DNA from: Mycobacterium sp. 852013-50091_SCH5140682
GTDB taxonomy: Bacteria; Actinomycetota; Actinomycetes; Mycobacteriales; Mycobacteriaceae
Assembly: GCF_001665685.1 (NCBI RefSeq)
Contig: NZ_LZTB01000004.1
Coordinates: 1 to 64,000, forward strand
Reading direction: 5' to 3'
Length of the DNA: 64,000 nt
Part shown: one piece after another, positions 40,468-49,527 of the stretch
How positions within the stretch are numbered: the first letter of the stretch is position 1
Layout of the letters: each line of letters starts with the position of its first letter
Notes under the pieces: generated by a model
Databases searched by the model: none
Told to the model about the DNA's origin: nothing
The model's input: only the letters and a program-made list of their open reading frames with translations
Made by a program: the position numbers and the translations under genes

Positions 40468-41627
40468 AGTGGTTGCACCTCTTCGATTCTGGTGAGACCG
40501 GCGTCGATACCGAACGCGTGTGGTCCGCCGTGCGATGTGATGGCGTTGCGGATGAACGTGTCGTCGACAAGGTCGGCGTGGACATTGGCGGGGTCGATCC
40601 GGGCCAGGAATCGGCGGTCACCGTCGACGACGGTGTCTCCCATCGCCTCGACCAGACGCTCGGTGAAACTCGCGTAGGGGAAGGGCTGGAACCCGATCTG
40701 CTGGGGTCGCCAGTGCGGGTGCTTCAGCGGATAGGGAGCCTTCGGGTAGGTCAGTGCCAACTGCAGAGCCGGTTTGGGTTGCGGTAGATAGGAACCCGCC
40801 GACAGGGTCGCTGCCGCGCCGGTGCGGTCAGCGGTGATCCGCAGCTGTGCCGCCGCCACGGCGTCGGCCAGGCCTTGGACGGCGGCAGGCCGCGCGGCAA
40901 TCACGTCCTCGTGGGTGACCAGGGCACAGCACGCATGGTCGCGCCAGACGTCTCCGAGGAAAGTGTGAATCCGTCCGATGCCTTTGATCTGTGCCACCGC
41001 GTTGAACGGGTCGGCCACCGTGTACGCACCGATGGAGCGATTCGCCAACGCCGGCACCATGTCCGAGGGACTCATCACGATGAGCTCGACGGTGCGCTGC
41101 GGCCGTGACGCGCGCTGCCGCACCACCGGCCGCAGGCCGTGGGCCCGCAGCAGTTGCTGCACGACGATGTTGTGGATCGACCACCAGAACGGAATTGCCA
41201 CCTGCGCGCCGGCAAGATCGGCGAGGTCCTCGATGTGCGGGGCCACCGTGATCGCCGAGCCGTTGGTGTGGTTCCAGCCCAGCACCCGGACACCGCCGCC
41301 GAGTGCATACCGCAGCTGCACCGCCATCGGCATCAGTAAATGTGCGACATCAAGCTGGCGGGTCAGAAATGCCTCGGCCAGGGCCGCCCAACTGCGGAAC
41401 AGCACCGGGCGGCCGCTGCTGCCCGGATTCAGCCCAGCACTGTGTGCGATCAACAGCGGAGCAGCATCGGTGATCGGCAAGTAACCGATACGAAGACCGC
41501 CATCGCCGGCAGCGGCGTCGATGGTTGCGCTGCGTGCCAGATCAGCGACGCCCAGGAATCCGCCTGCGGCGGCGAGAGCGGTTGCGCCAAGCAGCACGTG
41601 TCGCCGGGACAGGCCGCGTCGGGTCAC
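40464..41627 (-). CDS. ABC transporter substrate-binding protein with Tat signal
   Basis: A 387-residue NMT1/SsuA-like binding protein. The GTG start at 41627 gives MTRRGLSRRHVLLGATALAA, a Tat signal with SRRHVLLG, and overlaps the ATPase stop in GTGA. The mature part has 'LRIGYLPITDAAPLLIAHSA', 'DVAHLLMPMAVQLRYALGGG' and 'SPSDMVPALANRSIGAYTVA', typical of nitrate/sulfonate-binding proteins. Tat export suggests cofactor binding or folding before export, or simply mycobacterial preference. The longer open frame upstream lies inside the ATPase gene. Confidence 0.87.
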   Translation of the reverse strand: MTRRGLSRRHVLLGATALAAAGGFLGVADLARSATIDAAAGDGGLRIGYLPITDAAPLLIAHSAGLNPGSSGRPVLFRSWAALAEAFLTRQLDVAHLLMPMAVQLRYALGGGVRVLGWNHTNGSAITVAPHIEDLADLAGAQVAIPFWWSIHNIVVQQLLRAHGLRPVVRQRASRPQRTVELIVMSPSDMVPALANRSIGAYTVADPFNAVAQIKGIGRIHTFLGDVWRDHACCALVTHEDVIAARPAAVQGLADAVAAAQLRITADRTGAAATLSAGSYLPQPKPALQLALTYPKAPYPLKHPHWRPQQIGFQPFPYASFTERLVEAMGDTVVDGDRRFLARIDPANVHADLVDDTFIRNAITSHGGPHAFGIDAGLTRIEEVQPL

Positions 41628-42349
41628 GACGATGCACTCCCAACGAGTCGGTAGTGCCCCAGAATGTCGCTGCGCAGCTGCGCCGACGCGGCAGAGTCCC
41701 GATCCACGACCCACTGCGAGCCGATTCGGCCGTCTTCTCCGAGCAGCACGATGCGGTCGGCCAGCTCCAGCGCTTCGTCGATATCGTGCGTCACCAGAAC
41801 GACGGTGACCGACAACTGCGTGACGAGATCGGCAAGCCATCCGCGCAGATCGGTCCTTGTGGCGGGATCGAGCGCACTGAACGGTTCGTCGAGAAGCAAA
41901 AGGCGCGGCCGGGTCGCGGCGGCGCGCAGGATGGCCACCCGTTGGGCCTGTCCCCCTGACAGTTGATCGGGGTAGCGGTCAGCAAGGCCTCCCAGACCGA
42001 ACCGCTCCATGAGCTGCTCGGCGTATGCCTGGTCGAACCCGTCTCGGTGCGCTGAAAAGCGTTTGGCAAAGCTCACATTGGCACTCACGGTGAGCCAGGG
42101 CATCAACAACGCCTGCTGGAAGACGACGCCGGTGCGAGGACGGTTTCCGTCGCCGGCCCATTCCACGGTGCCGGTGGTGAGCTGCTCGAGCCCGGCGATA
42201 GCGCGTAACAGCGTGGACTTTCCGCTGCCGCTGCTACCGAGCACCGCCAGGAACTCACCGTCTTCAATCGACAGGTCGATGTCCCGCAAGGCTGTCGTGG
42301 CGCCGAATCTCTTGTGCCCGGCCGTTACTCGTACTGTTTCAGTTCCCAC
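41624..42349 (-). CDS. ABC transporter ATPase, SsuB/TauB type
   Basis: A 241-residue ATPase: Walker A GSSGSGKST, FQQALLMPWLTV (Q loop with the family 'LMPW' motif), signature LSGGQAQRVAILRAAATRPR, Walker B LLLLDEP and THDIDEALELADR. The sequence belongs to the nitrate/sulfonate/taurine group. It starts at GTG 42349, 25 bases within the preceding oxidase gene in another frame. Works with the permease and Tat-exported binding protein encoded downstream. Confidence 0.9.
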   Translation of the reverse strand: MGTETVRVTAGHKRFGATTALRDIDLSIEDGEFLAVLGSSGSGKSTLLRAIAGLEQLTTGTVEWAGDGNRPRTGVVFQQALLMPWLTVSANVSFAKRFSAHRDGFDQAYAEQLMERFGLGGLADRYPDQLSGGQAQRVAILRAAATRPRLLLLDEPFSALDPATRTDLRGWLADLVTQLSVTVVLVTHDIDEALELADRIVLLGEDGRIGSQWVVDRDSAASAQLRSDILGHYRLVGSASS

Positions 42350-43365
42350 CTGAGTTGCCCTTCTGATGGAGATTGCACAGGCAGAAACGCCGCCTCACGG
42401 AACCGGCGGTTGGCGGGGCTGCCGATGGCGTATGCGGCGCCGCCGGTCAGTGTGCACTCCAACCGAGTCGCCTCCAGCGCAAGTTGCGCGGCCAGCAGGC
42501 GCATCCGGATGAGGTCGGCGATGGGCGCTGCGAGGGGATTGGCCGCCAGCGCATACAGATCGTCGCGCAGGACCCGGCTGCGCCCGCGGACACTGGTCAT
42601 CTGATCGGTGAACTCGCCGGCGAGTCCGCCCGTGGCCTTCTCCCCACCAGCTACCGCAGCCCGCGTGACGCCAACGCAGAATGCGCTCTGTAACAGCAGA
42701 AATGGCGGTCGTACCGCCGCGACAAAGCCGGCCAGATCGGCACTTAGGATGCGATCGTGCGCCACGTCGACGTTCTCCAGACGTAGTGACGTCGAGCCGG
42801 TCGCCCCCAACGCCATCAGGTCCGGCTCAGGGTTCACGGTAACTCCAGGCTGTGCCACATCTGCTGCCACCACATAGGTTTCACCGTCAGCGCCGCGCGC
42901 CGGCAGCACCATCAGCGCATCGTCAAAGACGTTGGAGGCCCAGCGGATCGGCCCGTTCAGACGCAGGCCGTCGGCAGTGCGTTCGGCCTTGACGGGCAGG
43001 TCATCCAGACCGGCGACATATCGCAGGCCGGCTGCCATCGCCGTGACACCCGGACGGTTGCCGTTCAGCAGTTCGCCGAAAGCACTGTCCAAGCTCCCAG
43101 GTGCGCGCCGAAGATACTCCAGCGTCATCCGGTGCGCCCAGACCGAGAAGCCGACGGCAAGGCTGTGCGCAGCGATCTCGTCGATGACAGCGACCATGTC
43201 GGGCAGACTGCCCGCCTCGAACCCGAGGTCGAACAACCCGGCGGCACCGGTCGTCGCCAAGTCTTCCCGCACGTCGGTGCGCCGCTCGTCCAGCGCAGAA
43301 GCACGCCGACTCACGGTCTCGCATATCCGTCTCAGCGGGGCCTGCACGCCCACTGCGGCCGTCAT
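42325..43365 (-). CDS. Acyl-CoA dehydrogenase-fold oxidase (SfnB/DszC-like)
   Basis: A 346-residue protein with the acyl-CoA dehydrogenase fold, somewhat short, lacking the catalytic Glu motif near its end (which reads SPANRRFREAAFLPVQSPSE). Features include DEIAAHSLAVGFSVWAHRMT, 'LNGPIRWASNVFDDALMVLP' and 'DLMALGATGSTSLRLENVDV'. Together with the sulfonate-type importer this suggests a flavin-dependent monooxygenase or sulfur-acquisition oxidoreductase such as SfnB, rather than a beta-oxidation enzyme. The ATG 43365 overlaps the DUF4242 gene stop in ATGA. No flavin reductase is adjacent. Confidence 0.78.
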   Translation of the reverse strand: MTAAVGVQAPLRRICETVSRRASALDERRTDVREDLATTGAAGLFDLGFEAGSLPDMVAVIDEIAAHSLAVGFSVWAHRMTLEYLRRAPGSLDSAFGELLNGNRPGVTAMAAGLRYVAGLDDLPVKAERTADGLRLNGPIRWASNVFDDALMVLPARGADGETYVVAADVAQPGVTVNPEPDLMALGATGSTSLRLENVDVAHDRILSADLAGFVAAVRPPFLLLQSAFCVGVTRAAVAGGEKATGGLAGEFTDQMTSVRGRSRVLRDDLYALAANPLAAPIADLIRMRLLAAQLALEATRLECTLTGGAAYAIGSPANRRFREAAFLPVQSPSEGQLRWELKQYE

Positions 43366-43892
43366 GGCGTTGGGGCCGCCAGACCGTGCAGCCGGTCGAT
43401 CGGGGTGGACACCGCCCGGCGAGCGCGGCGGACCGCATCCTCGTCGGGTGCGTCGTACAGGCACAGGCACTTGTCCATGTCTTCCCGGACGTAGGTACGC
43501 AGGAAATCGACCTCGGGCACCTCCGCGTACTTCGGCGCATTCGCCTTCTTGCGAGCGAGATAGGACTCCATGTCGAGGTCCTCCGGAAGATGCCACTCGA
43601 CGAGGTAGCCGGCGTGTGGGCGCGCCGCCTTGAGGGCGGCCAGATCGGCCCCGACCAGGCGCACCTGGTCCGGCCCGGCGACAGAACCGACGCCGAGTGC
43701 CCGAGAATCGAGCGTGGCCGCGGCATCGGCGAACTCAGCGACGATGAAGACACGGCCGCCCGCCTGTGTCACCTGGGCTTCGATCAGTTCACCACCGGCC
43801 CGATGGATTTCGGCGTCGGCATCCTTGATCAGCTGGCTGGCTCGGGCCTCTTCGGCGGTCTCGAGGGCGATTTCATAGAGGAACAGCGTCAC
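43362..43892 (-). CDS. DUF4242-type protein with two ferredoxin-like repeats
   Basis: A 176-residue protein starting at GTG 43892 after GGGAG. The C-terminal part (YLVEWHLPEDLDMESYLARK to MDKCLCLYDAPDEDAVRRAR) resembles DUF4242, a small ferredoxin-like domain that has been linked to nickel binding. The N-terminal part (LFLYEIALETAEEARASQLI, GGRVFIVAEFAD) may be a second, diverged copy, and also recalls muconolactone isomerase-like folds. It opens the operon with the oxidase and ABC importer. A binding, chaperone or isomerase role is possible; none is established. Confidence 0.65.
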   Translation of the reverse strand: MTLFLYEIALETAEEARASQLIKDADAEIHRAGGELIEAQVTQAGGRVFIVAEFADAAATLDSRALGVGSVAGPDQVRLVGADLAALKAARPHAGYLVEWHLPEDLDMESYLARKKANAPKYAEVPEVDFLRTYVREDMDKCLCLYDAPDEDAVRRARRAVSTPIDRLHGLAAPTP

Positions 43893-43937
43893 GGCGTACT
43901 CCCGTCGTCGGCATTCGGCATGCCGCGAGAGTGGCAC

Positions 43938-43955
43938 AGACAGACCAGTCTGTCT
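43938..43955. promoter_or_regulatory. TetR operator palindrome AGACAGAC-CA-GTCTGTCT
   Basis: Perfect 8-bp arms around a CA spacer, located 45 bases upstream of the DUF4242 gene start and 28 bases before the TetR start. This is the form of operator often found for TetR proteins of the LmrA/YxaF type and would control both divergent units. Confidence 0.8.
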
Positions 43956-43983
43956 ATGGATGTCTTCGGGTTACGCTTCGGTC

Positions 43984-44583
43984 ATGGACGCGAGGAAACG
44001 GGCGAATCCACCATTGCCCCGCACGCCCGACGCGGCCGCGTCGCCCGCCGATCGACTACTCGATTCGGCAACGAAACTTTTTGCCGCCCAAGGTATTCGA
44101 GCTGTCGGCATCGACCATCTGCTCCGCGATGCGGCCGTCGCGAAGGCGAGCCTGTACAGCACGTACGGGTCCAAAGAGGCGTTGGTGATCGCCTACCTGA
44201 CCCATTTGGATCTGCGTGATCGGAACCGCTATCAGGAGGCGGTCGCCGATGTCGCCGACCCGGTGGCCCGGGTGCTGGTGTTCTTCGACCTGGCGATCGC
44301 CGGCGCGCGCAGCCGCGACTTCCGTGGCTGCCTGTACGCCAATGCGGCCACGGAGTTCCCCCGCACTGAGCTCGAACCCGTCTCGGCCCATCGTCGATGG
44401 CTGCTCGACACCGTCGCCGATCTACTCGCGCAGGCCGGCGTGGACCACCCGATGGAGGCGGCCCGGGACGTCCAGCTGATCTATGACGGTGCTCAGGTGG
44501 GTTCGAAGGTCGCGCGGTCGGTGGCACCCATCGAACAGGCCCGTCGCCTGGCCGAGCGGCTCATCACGGGATCGGGTCGCTGA
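43984..44583 (+). CDS. TetR/AcrR-family regulator (LmrA/YxaF-like)
   Basis: A 199-residue repressor: 'PADRLLDSATKLFAAQGIRA', VGIDHLLRDAAVAKASLYST and YGSKEALVIAYL make the HTH domain; the C-terminal domain has 'RDFRGCLYANAATEFP', a pattern of the LmrA/YxaF group in which the Cys lies near the ligand pocket. Divergent from the DUF4242-oxidase-ABC operon with the AGACAGAC palindrome between. ATG 43984 is preferred; a start at 43960 would add eight residues. Confidence 0.88.
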   Translation: MDARKRANPPLPRTPDAAASPADRLLDSATKLFAAQGIRAVGIDHLLRDAAVAKASLYSTYGSKEALVIAYLTHLDLRDRNRYQEAVADVADPVARVLVFFDLAIAGARSRDFRGCLYANAATEFPRTELEPVSAHRRWLLDTVADLLAQAGVDHPMEAARDVQLIYDGAQVGSKVARSVAPIEQARRLAERLITGSGR

Positions 44584-45345
44584 CCACCTGCATGTCCTTG
44601 GGAACGTCAATGCCATCAACCGGCTCCTGGGCCGCGATCCACGCCTCACCGGCGGCTGCCGCGCGCACCAACGCCCCGTACTCGCCCAGATAGTCGGCGA
44701 CCGCGCCGATCCACGGCAGCATGCCGAAGTACCGGAAGATCGAGCGGGGGTGCGGCCGTTTGCCGATTTCCTCGCTGACGGCATTGAGGATGGCGGCCAG
44801 GTGCCAGAGCTTTCCGACCAGCGACCGTCGGCCAAGTCCGGCCAGGATTCCTCTGGATCCGTTGCTGCGCAAGAATTGTCGATCTCGCGCCCACACAACA
44901 CGGAAGCGAGCAGCCGCGCCCGCGTCGGGACATCGGTGATCCCGTGCTCACGCGCGACGGCGCACAAGACGAGTGCTTGATTGGCGAACCCGAACACGTC
45001 CTGGACTGGCAGGCGTTTCGCCAGAGCACCGAACACCCCGGGAAATGCGACAAACACCGTATCGAGGGCACCCACTCGCCGCACCCACCAGTGGATGCGG
45101 GCCTTGCGGTCCTTACCGTCCCAGGACTTCGTGCCCGGCAGATCGACGCAGTCGAGCACTCGCGCCGCGAGATCGAGCACCCGGCCCGGGCAGCCACTCC
45201 CCGCGCTGTCACCAAGGTCATGCGTGCGGCGGCGCAACCCGAGCGGGTCAGCCTCCGCCAACACATCGAGGATGGCGTCGGCCACGCGCACGGCGCGCCG
45301 CAGCGCGTCCGCGACATCAGCGTCGGACAGGTGTGCTTTCGGCAT
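44564..45345 (-). pseudogene. EcsC-like conserved protein split by a frameshift
   Basis: The N-terminal part (from ATG 45345, MPKAHLSDADVADALRRAVR, through KRLPVQDVFGFANQALVLCA and ARLLASVLCGREID) and the C-terminal part (GKLWHLAAILNAVSEEIGKR, FRYFGMLPWIGAVADYLGEY, ending at 44564) together look like one mycobacterial EcsC-type protein of about 260 residues, but lie in two frames. The join falls between about 44900 and 44840 and would be repaired by adding one base. Either the gene is inactivated or there is a sequencing error. The 3' end overlaps the TetR gene by 20 bases on the other strand. Family function is unknown; EcsC proteins are often membrane associated. Confidence 0.65.
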
Positions 45346-45407
45346 CACGGAAAGTCCCATGCCGCCATCTTCGCGGGTCCTCCCGCGCCGTGTCCCGTCA
45401 GGAGCCC

Positions 45408-46439
45408 TCAGCCCGAGTCCAGGCCTGCCTCATCAGCGAGTTCGCGGGCTTTCTCGACCAGCGCGTCGATCCGGGCGGCGGTGGGTGTTCCGGCCGCGGC
45501 CTTGTTTTGCGGCTCGTCGAGAGCTCGGCGCATAACCCCCTCCGCGATGATGGCCAGCTTCCACAGACCCAGCACGTGCCAGTACTGCAGCGCGGCCGCG
45601 TCGCGTCCGGTTTCTGCGAGATAGAGTTCGGCCATCTCAGCACGGCCGGGAAACCCTTCAAGCGTGGACGGCGCGAAATCGCCGCCGGTGGCCTCACCGG
45701 GCTCGGGCCAGTAAGTGAGCAGGCTGCCCATGTCGGCCAGCGGATCGCCGAGGGTGGACAGCTCCCAATCCAGCACCGCCACCACGTCACCGGAATCCTC
45801 GGCGGTGATCAGGTTGCGCAGGTGAAAGTCGCCATGCACGAGGCTGATCTCGCGCTGCTCGGGCGCCGATGCGGCGAGACGCCTTGTGAGCCGGTCCAAT
45901 TCGGGCAGATCGCGAGTCTTGGACAGCTCCCATTGCCCGGCCCACCGCTTGAGCTGACGCTGAGCGTACGGCTTGTGGCTGGCGAGATCCACCAGCCCGG
46001 TCCGGTCGAGATCAACGGCGTGGATCTTGGCCAAGGTGCGCGGTAGTGAGAGCGCGATCCGCCTGCGCTGCTGCGGAGTCAGTGCACCGGCCACCTCCAT
46101 GGTGTCGACGACGAGTCCGTCGACAAACTCCATCAACACCAGCGGCACGTCGGAAACTCTTGTGACACCGAGTATTCGGGGTGCGGGCACATCGGTGTCC
46201 GCCAATGCGGAGATGATCCTCGCCTCCCGCTCGACGTCGTGGGCGGAGGCCAGCAGGTGGCCCAGCGGCGGTCGGCGCAGCACCCAGGAGTTTCCCGCTT
46301 CGTCCGTGACGCGGTAGGTGAGGTTCGACTGCCCGAGGCCGATCCGCTGAAACCGCAGCGGCGGTGCGGATTCGACGCCGAGTGTGGCGAGCCACTGCTG
46401 TACCGCCGCGACGTCGACGGCCTCGGTCATCTCAACCAT
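45408..46439 (-). CDS. APH-type phosphotransferase, ACAD10/11 kinase-domain-like
   Basis: A 343-residue kinase-fold protein. The nucleotide-binding part reads 'YRVTDEAGNSWVLRRPPLGH' and LLASAHDVEREARIISALAD, very like the N-terminal domain of ACAD11; the catalytic loop HGDFHLRNL is at 202-210 and the metal motif DWE at 225-227. It should phosphorylate a hydroxyl on a small molecule or hydroxyacyl-CoA. It shares an operon with an SDR and an acyl-CoA dehydrogenase (8-base overlap with the SDR gene). Animal ACAD10/11 fuse the same kinase and dehydrogenase domains and act on 4-hydroxyacyl-CoA. Confidence 0.85.
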   Translation of the reverse strand: MVEMTEAVDVAAVQQWLATLGVESAPPLRFQRIGLGQSNLTYRVTDEAGNSWVLRRPPLGHLLASAHDVEREARIISALADTDVPAPRILGVTRVSDVPLVLMEFVDGLVVDTMEVAGALTPQQRRRIALSLPRTLAKIHAVDLDRTGLVDLASHKPYAQRQLKRWAGQWELSKTRDLPELDRLTRRLAASAPEQREISLVHGDFHLRNLITAEDSGDVVAVLDWELSTLGDPLADMGSLLTYWPEPGEATGGDFAPSTLEGFPGRAEMAELYLAETGRDAAALQYWHVLGLWKLAIIAEGVMRRALDEPQNKAAAGTPTAARIDALVEKARELADEAGLDSG

Positions 46440-47211
46440 GGCTGCCCTGCCGTCGGAACGGCGCAGCGTCACCGAGGCGTTGACCGCCGTCGATGACGAA
46501 AGTCTCGCCGGTCACCCAACTCGCTGCGTCGGACACCAGGAACGCGATGGCCGCGCCGACATCTTCCGGTTCGCCGATACGTCCCAGTGCCGTCATCAGA
46601 TTCAATTGGCCCTCATACTCTTTCCACAGCGCTTCGGCCAGCTTCGTGCGCACCACACCCGGGGCCACGGCGTTGACGCGCACCGTGGGCGAGAGCTCAA
46701 GCGCGAGTTGCTGGGTGAGGTGAATCAGCGCCGCTTTCGACGCGTTGTAGAGGCCCAGGTTCGGCTCGAATCCCATGCCGCCGATCGACGCCGTGTTCAC
46801 CACGGCGCCGCCGTGCTCACCCATCCACGCTCGGGTGGCCAACGATGTCCACAGGATCGGCGCCCACAGGTTCACTTCGAACGTTTTGACGAACCGGACG
46901 TGATCCTGGTCGATCAGTGGACCGAAGGACGGGTTGGTGCCGGCGTTGTTGACCAGGATGTCGATGCTGCCGAATCGTTCCAGTGTCAGGTCGACGCACC
47001 GTGCGGCAGCCTGCTCGTCGACGGCGTGCGCGGCGACGCCGAGCGCGTTGCCACCGATCTCGGCCGCCGCGGCGTCAGCGGCATCCTGGCGTCGCGACGT
47101 CAAGACGACGTTGCCACCGGCTGCGGCGATCGCCTGTGCCGCAGCCAGACCGATACCGCGGGAGGCACCCGTGATGATCGCCGTGCGTCCGGCAAGATCG
47201 AGTGCGCTCAT
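46432..47211 (-). CDS. SDR-family oxidoreductase
   Basis: A 259-residue classical [11 protein letters not shown] at 15-22, NNAG, SIGG for the catalytic Ser and YNASK for the Tyr/Lys pair, with C-terminal [14 protein letters not shown]. It overlaps the acyl-CoA dehydrogenase gene (ATGA) and the phosphotransferase gene, so the three proteins are made together. A 3-hydroxyacyl or hydroxy-acid dehydrogenase role in the same pathway is the natural reading. Confidence 0.87.
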   Translation of the reverse strand: MSALDLAGRTAIITGASRGIGLAAAQAIAAAGGNVVLTSRRQDAADAAAAEIGGNALGVAAHAVDEQAAARCVDLTLERFGSIDILVNNAGTNPSFGPLIDQDHVRFVKTFEVNLWAPILWTSLATRAWMGEHGGAVVNTASIGGMGFEPNLGLYNASKAALIHLTQQLALELSPTVRVNAVAPGVVRTKLAEALWKEYEGQLNLMTALGRIGEPEDVGAAIAFLVSDAASWVTGETFVIDGGQRLGDAAPFRRQGSHG

Positions 47212-48428
47212 GCCGATGCCTCGTTTCGGTATTTGCGCAGTTCCTGCTTGGCGATGGCCCGCTTATGGACCTCGTCGGGACCGTCGGCCAACCGCAGCGT
47301 GCGCAGATGAGCCCACGCCATCGCCAACGGGAAGTCGTCGGTGACACCACCACCCCCGTGCACCTGGATCGCCCGGTCGATGATCTTCAGCGCGATGTTG
47401 GGCGCAGCCACCTTGATGGCCGCGATTTCCGTGCGGGCTTCCTTATTGCCGACGGTGTCCATCAGGTAGGCGGCCTTGAGTGTGAGCAGCCGGATCATCT
47501 CGATGTCGATGCGGGCTTCGGCGATCCAGTCCTGGATGTTGGCATTCTCGCTGAGCGGCTTGCCGAAGGTGACCCGCGACTGCGCGCGCCTGCACATCAA
47601 TTCCAGTGCACGCTCAGCCATGCCGATGGAGCGCATGCAGTGGTGGATCCGCCCCGGACCCAAGCGCGCCTGGCTGATGGCGAAGCCCTCGCCCTCACCT
47701 TTGAGCACATCGGAGGCGGGCACCCGGACGTCGTGGAAGACGATCTCGGCGTGGCCCTCCCGGTCCTGGTAACCGAAGACCGGCAGGTTGCGGATCACTG
47801 TGATGCCGGGCGCGTCGATGGGCACCACCATCATCGACTGCTGACGGTGCACCGGGGCGCTCGGATCGGTTTTGCCCATCACGATCAGCACCTTGCAGTT
47901 GCGGTGCATACCGTTGGAGGCGAACCATTTTCGTCCGTTGAGGACGTAGTCGTCGCCGTCGCGGACCATGGACATCTCCACGTTGGTGGCGTCCGAGCTG
48001 GCGACCTGCGGCTCGGTCATCGCGAATGCGGACCGGATGGTGCCGTCCAGCAGCGGCTTGAGATAGCGCTCCTTGTGCTCGTCGGTGCCGAACAGGGTGA
48101 GCACCTCCATGTTGCCGGTGTCCGGTGCGCTGCAGTTGCACGCTTCGGAGGCGAGGTGACTGTGACCCATGATCTCGGCCAGGGGCGCGTACTCCAGGTT
48201 GGTCAGACCTGGGCCCCACTCCGGATGTGGATGGAACAGGTTCCACAGTCCACGCCTGCGCGCCTCAGCCTTGAGTTCTTCCAAGACCGGCGGATGAAAG
48301 TGCGGATCGCCCGCCGCCCGCATCTGCTCGTCGTAAACCGCTTCGGCGGGGTAGACGTGGGAATCCATGAACTCGAGCAGCTGAGTCTGATACTGCCGCG
48401 CGCGCTCGGTTACCTCGAACAGTGACAT
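47208..48428 (-). CDS. Acyl-CoA dehydrogenase, ACAD10/11-like
   Basis: A 406-residue dehydrogenase of the ACAD10/11-type branch: '[20 protein letters not shown]', [20 protein letters not shown], '[20 protein letters not shown]', '[20 protein letters not shown]' and the terminal [11 protein letters not shown], where Asp rather than Glu occupies the catalytic base position. ATG 48428 gives the standard length. First gene of the APH/SDR/ACAD operon. Substrate could be a 4-hydroxyacyl- or phosphoacyl-CoA if the ACAD10/11 analogy holds; ordinary long-chain acyl-CoA is the alternative. Confidence 0.88.
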   Translation of the reverse strand: MSLFEVTERARQYQTQLLEFMDSHVYPAEAVYDEQMRAAGDPHFHPPVLEELKAEARRRGLWNLFHPHPEWGPGLTNLEYAPLAEIMGHSHLASEACNCSAPDTGNMEVLTLFGTDEHKERYLKPLLDGTIRSAFAMTEPQVASSDATNVEMSMVRDGDDYVLNGRKWFASNGMHRNCKVLIVMGKTDPSAPVHRQQSMMVVPIDAPGITVIRNLPVFGYQDREGHAEIVFHDVRVPASDVLKGEGEGFAISQARLGPGRIHHCMRSIGMAERALELMCRRAQSRVTFGKPLSENANIQDWIAEARIDIEMIRLLTLKAAYLMDTVGNKEARTEIAAIKVAAPNIALKIIDRAIQVHGGGGVTDDFPLAMAWAHLRTLRLADGPDEVHKRAIAKQELRKYRNEASA

Positions 48429-48530
48429 GCGAACTCCTGAATTCATCGTCAGCCGGCGTCCACGCCAGCGTATGACTGCCCGGCTGCCGGGACCGTTTCG
48501 ATGCGCAAATCCGTGTGGCAAGGTCAGGGC

Positions 48531-49343
48531 GTGCACATCCCGTCGCTGTCAGGCCCGCCGCTCGAGCAAGTTGCCGTACCCGCCGTGGTGACCGCCCTCG
48601 CGGGCGACGCCGCGTTGACCCTGGTGTGGCGCAACGAACTCGGTGGACTGACCTTCCGCCTCGACAGAACCGACGGGGCGACGGCCTATGTCAAATGGGT
48701 TGCCGCGGGCACGCCGGAGATCGATCTGATCGCCGAGGCTGAACGATTGGCATGGGCGCAGGCCCGGGTGGCAGTCCCGCCGGTGCTCGACCACGGCACC
48801 GACGCCGACGGAGCGTGGCTGGTCACCGCGGCGGTGCCGGGACGGTCGGCCGTCGACCCGCTCTGGGCCGGGCGGGCCACCGACGTCGCCGCCGGGATCG
48901 GCCGGGGACTGCGGCTGCTGCACGACGGGCTGCCGGTCGACGAATGCCCGTTCGACTGGGGTATCGAACGTCGTCTACGCCGCGCAGACGAGCGCATCGC
49001 CGGCGGCGAAGGCCCGGCGGACTGGTTTCCCGAGCACCGGCACCTGGATCGGGACAAGGCCCGCGCCAGGCTGGACGCGCCGCCCGCCGTCGATCGGCTG
49101 GTCGTGTGCCACGGCGATGCCTGTGTCCCCAACACGCTGCTGCACGACGACGCGACCTTCGCCGCACACGTCGACCTGGGCTCGCTCGGGGTTGCCGACC
49201 GCTGGGCTGATCTGGCGGTGGCCACCTGGAGCCTCGGCTGGAACTTCGGCCCGGGCTTCGACGATGTGCTGTACGGCGCCTATGGAATCGAGCCCGACGC
49301 TGATCGCATCGCCTACTACCGCCTGCTCTACGACCTGGCCTGA
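48531..49343 (+). CDS. APH-family phosphotransferase (aminoglycoside 3'-type fold)
   Basis: A 270-residue protein with APH(3')-like features: '[20 protein letters not shown]' gives the nucleotide-binding Lys, [14 protein letters not shown] is the catalytic loop and [20 protein letters not shown] carries the metal Asp. It is more like aminoglycoside kinases than the ACAD11-type protein in the neighbouring operon. I use GTG 48531 as start since an AGGTCAGGG sequence precedes it; ATG 48501 in frame would add ten residues. Resistance to an aminoglycoside or a metabolic kinase role are both possible; mycobacteria carry several such uncharacterised proteins. Confidence 0.75.
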   Translation: MHIPSLSGPPLEQVAVPAVVTALAGDAALTLVWRNELGGLTFRLDRTDGATAYVKWVAAGTPEIDLIAEAERLAWAQARVAVPPVLDHGTDADGAWLVTAAVPGRSAVDPLWAGRATDVAAGIGRGLRLLHDGLPVDECPFDWGIERRLRRADERIAGGEGPADWFPEHRHLDRDKARARLDAPPAVDRLVVCHGDACVPNTLLHDDATFAAHVDLGSLGVADRWADLAVATWSLGWNFGPGFDDVLYGAYGIEPDADRIAYYRLLYDLA

Positions 49344-49527
49344 TTCGCAGGGTGAACAGCGGCCAGATCGGTGCGGCGAGAACGACGTTGCCCGACCCGA
49401 TCTCGCCGACCCGCCGGACGGCATTGCAGCTAGCAGGTATTGCCATTCCCGGCCAGCAGGTGTCGACACAGCGCCGCGCCCGGTGCAGGATCGGGGGCAG
49501 TGCCGGATTCACCGAGGGGGGAACACC

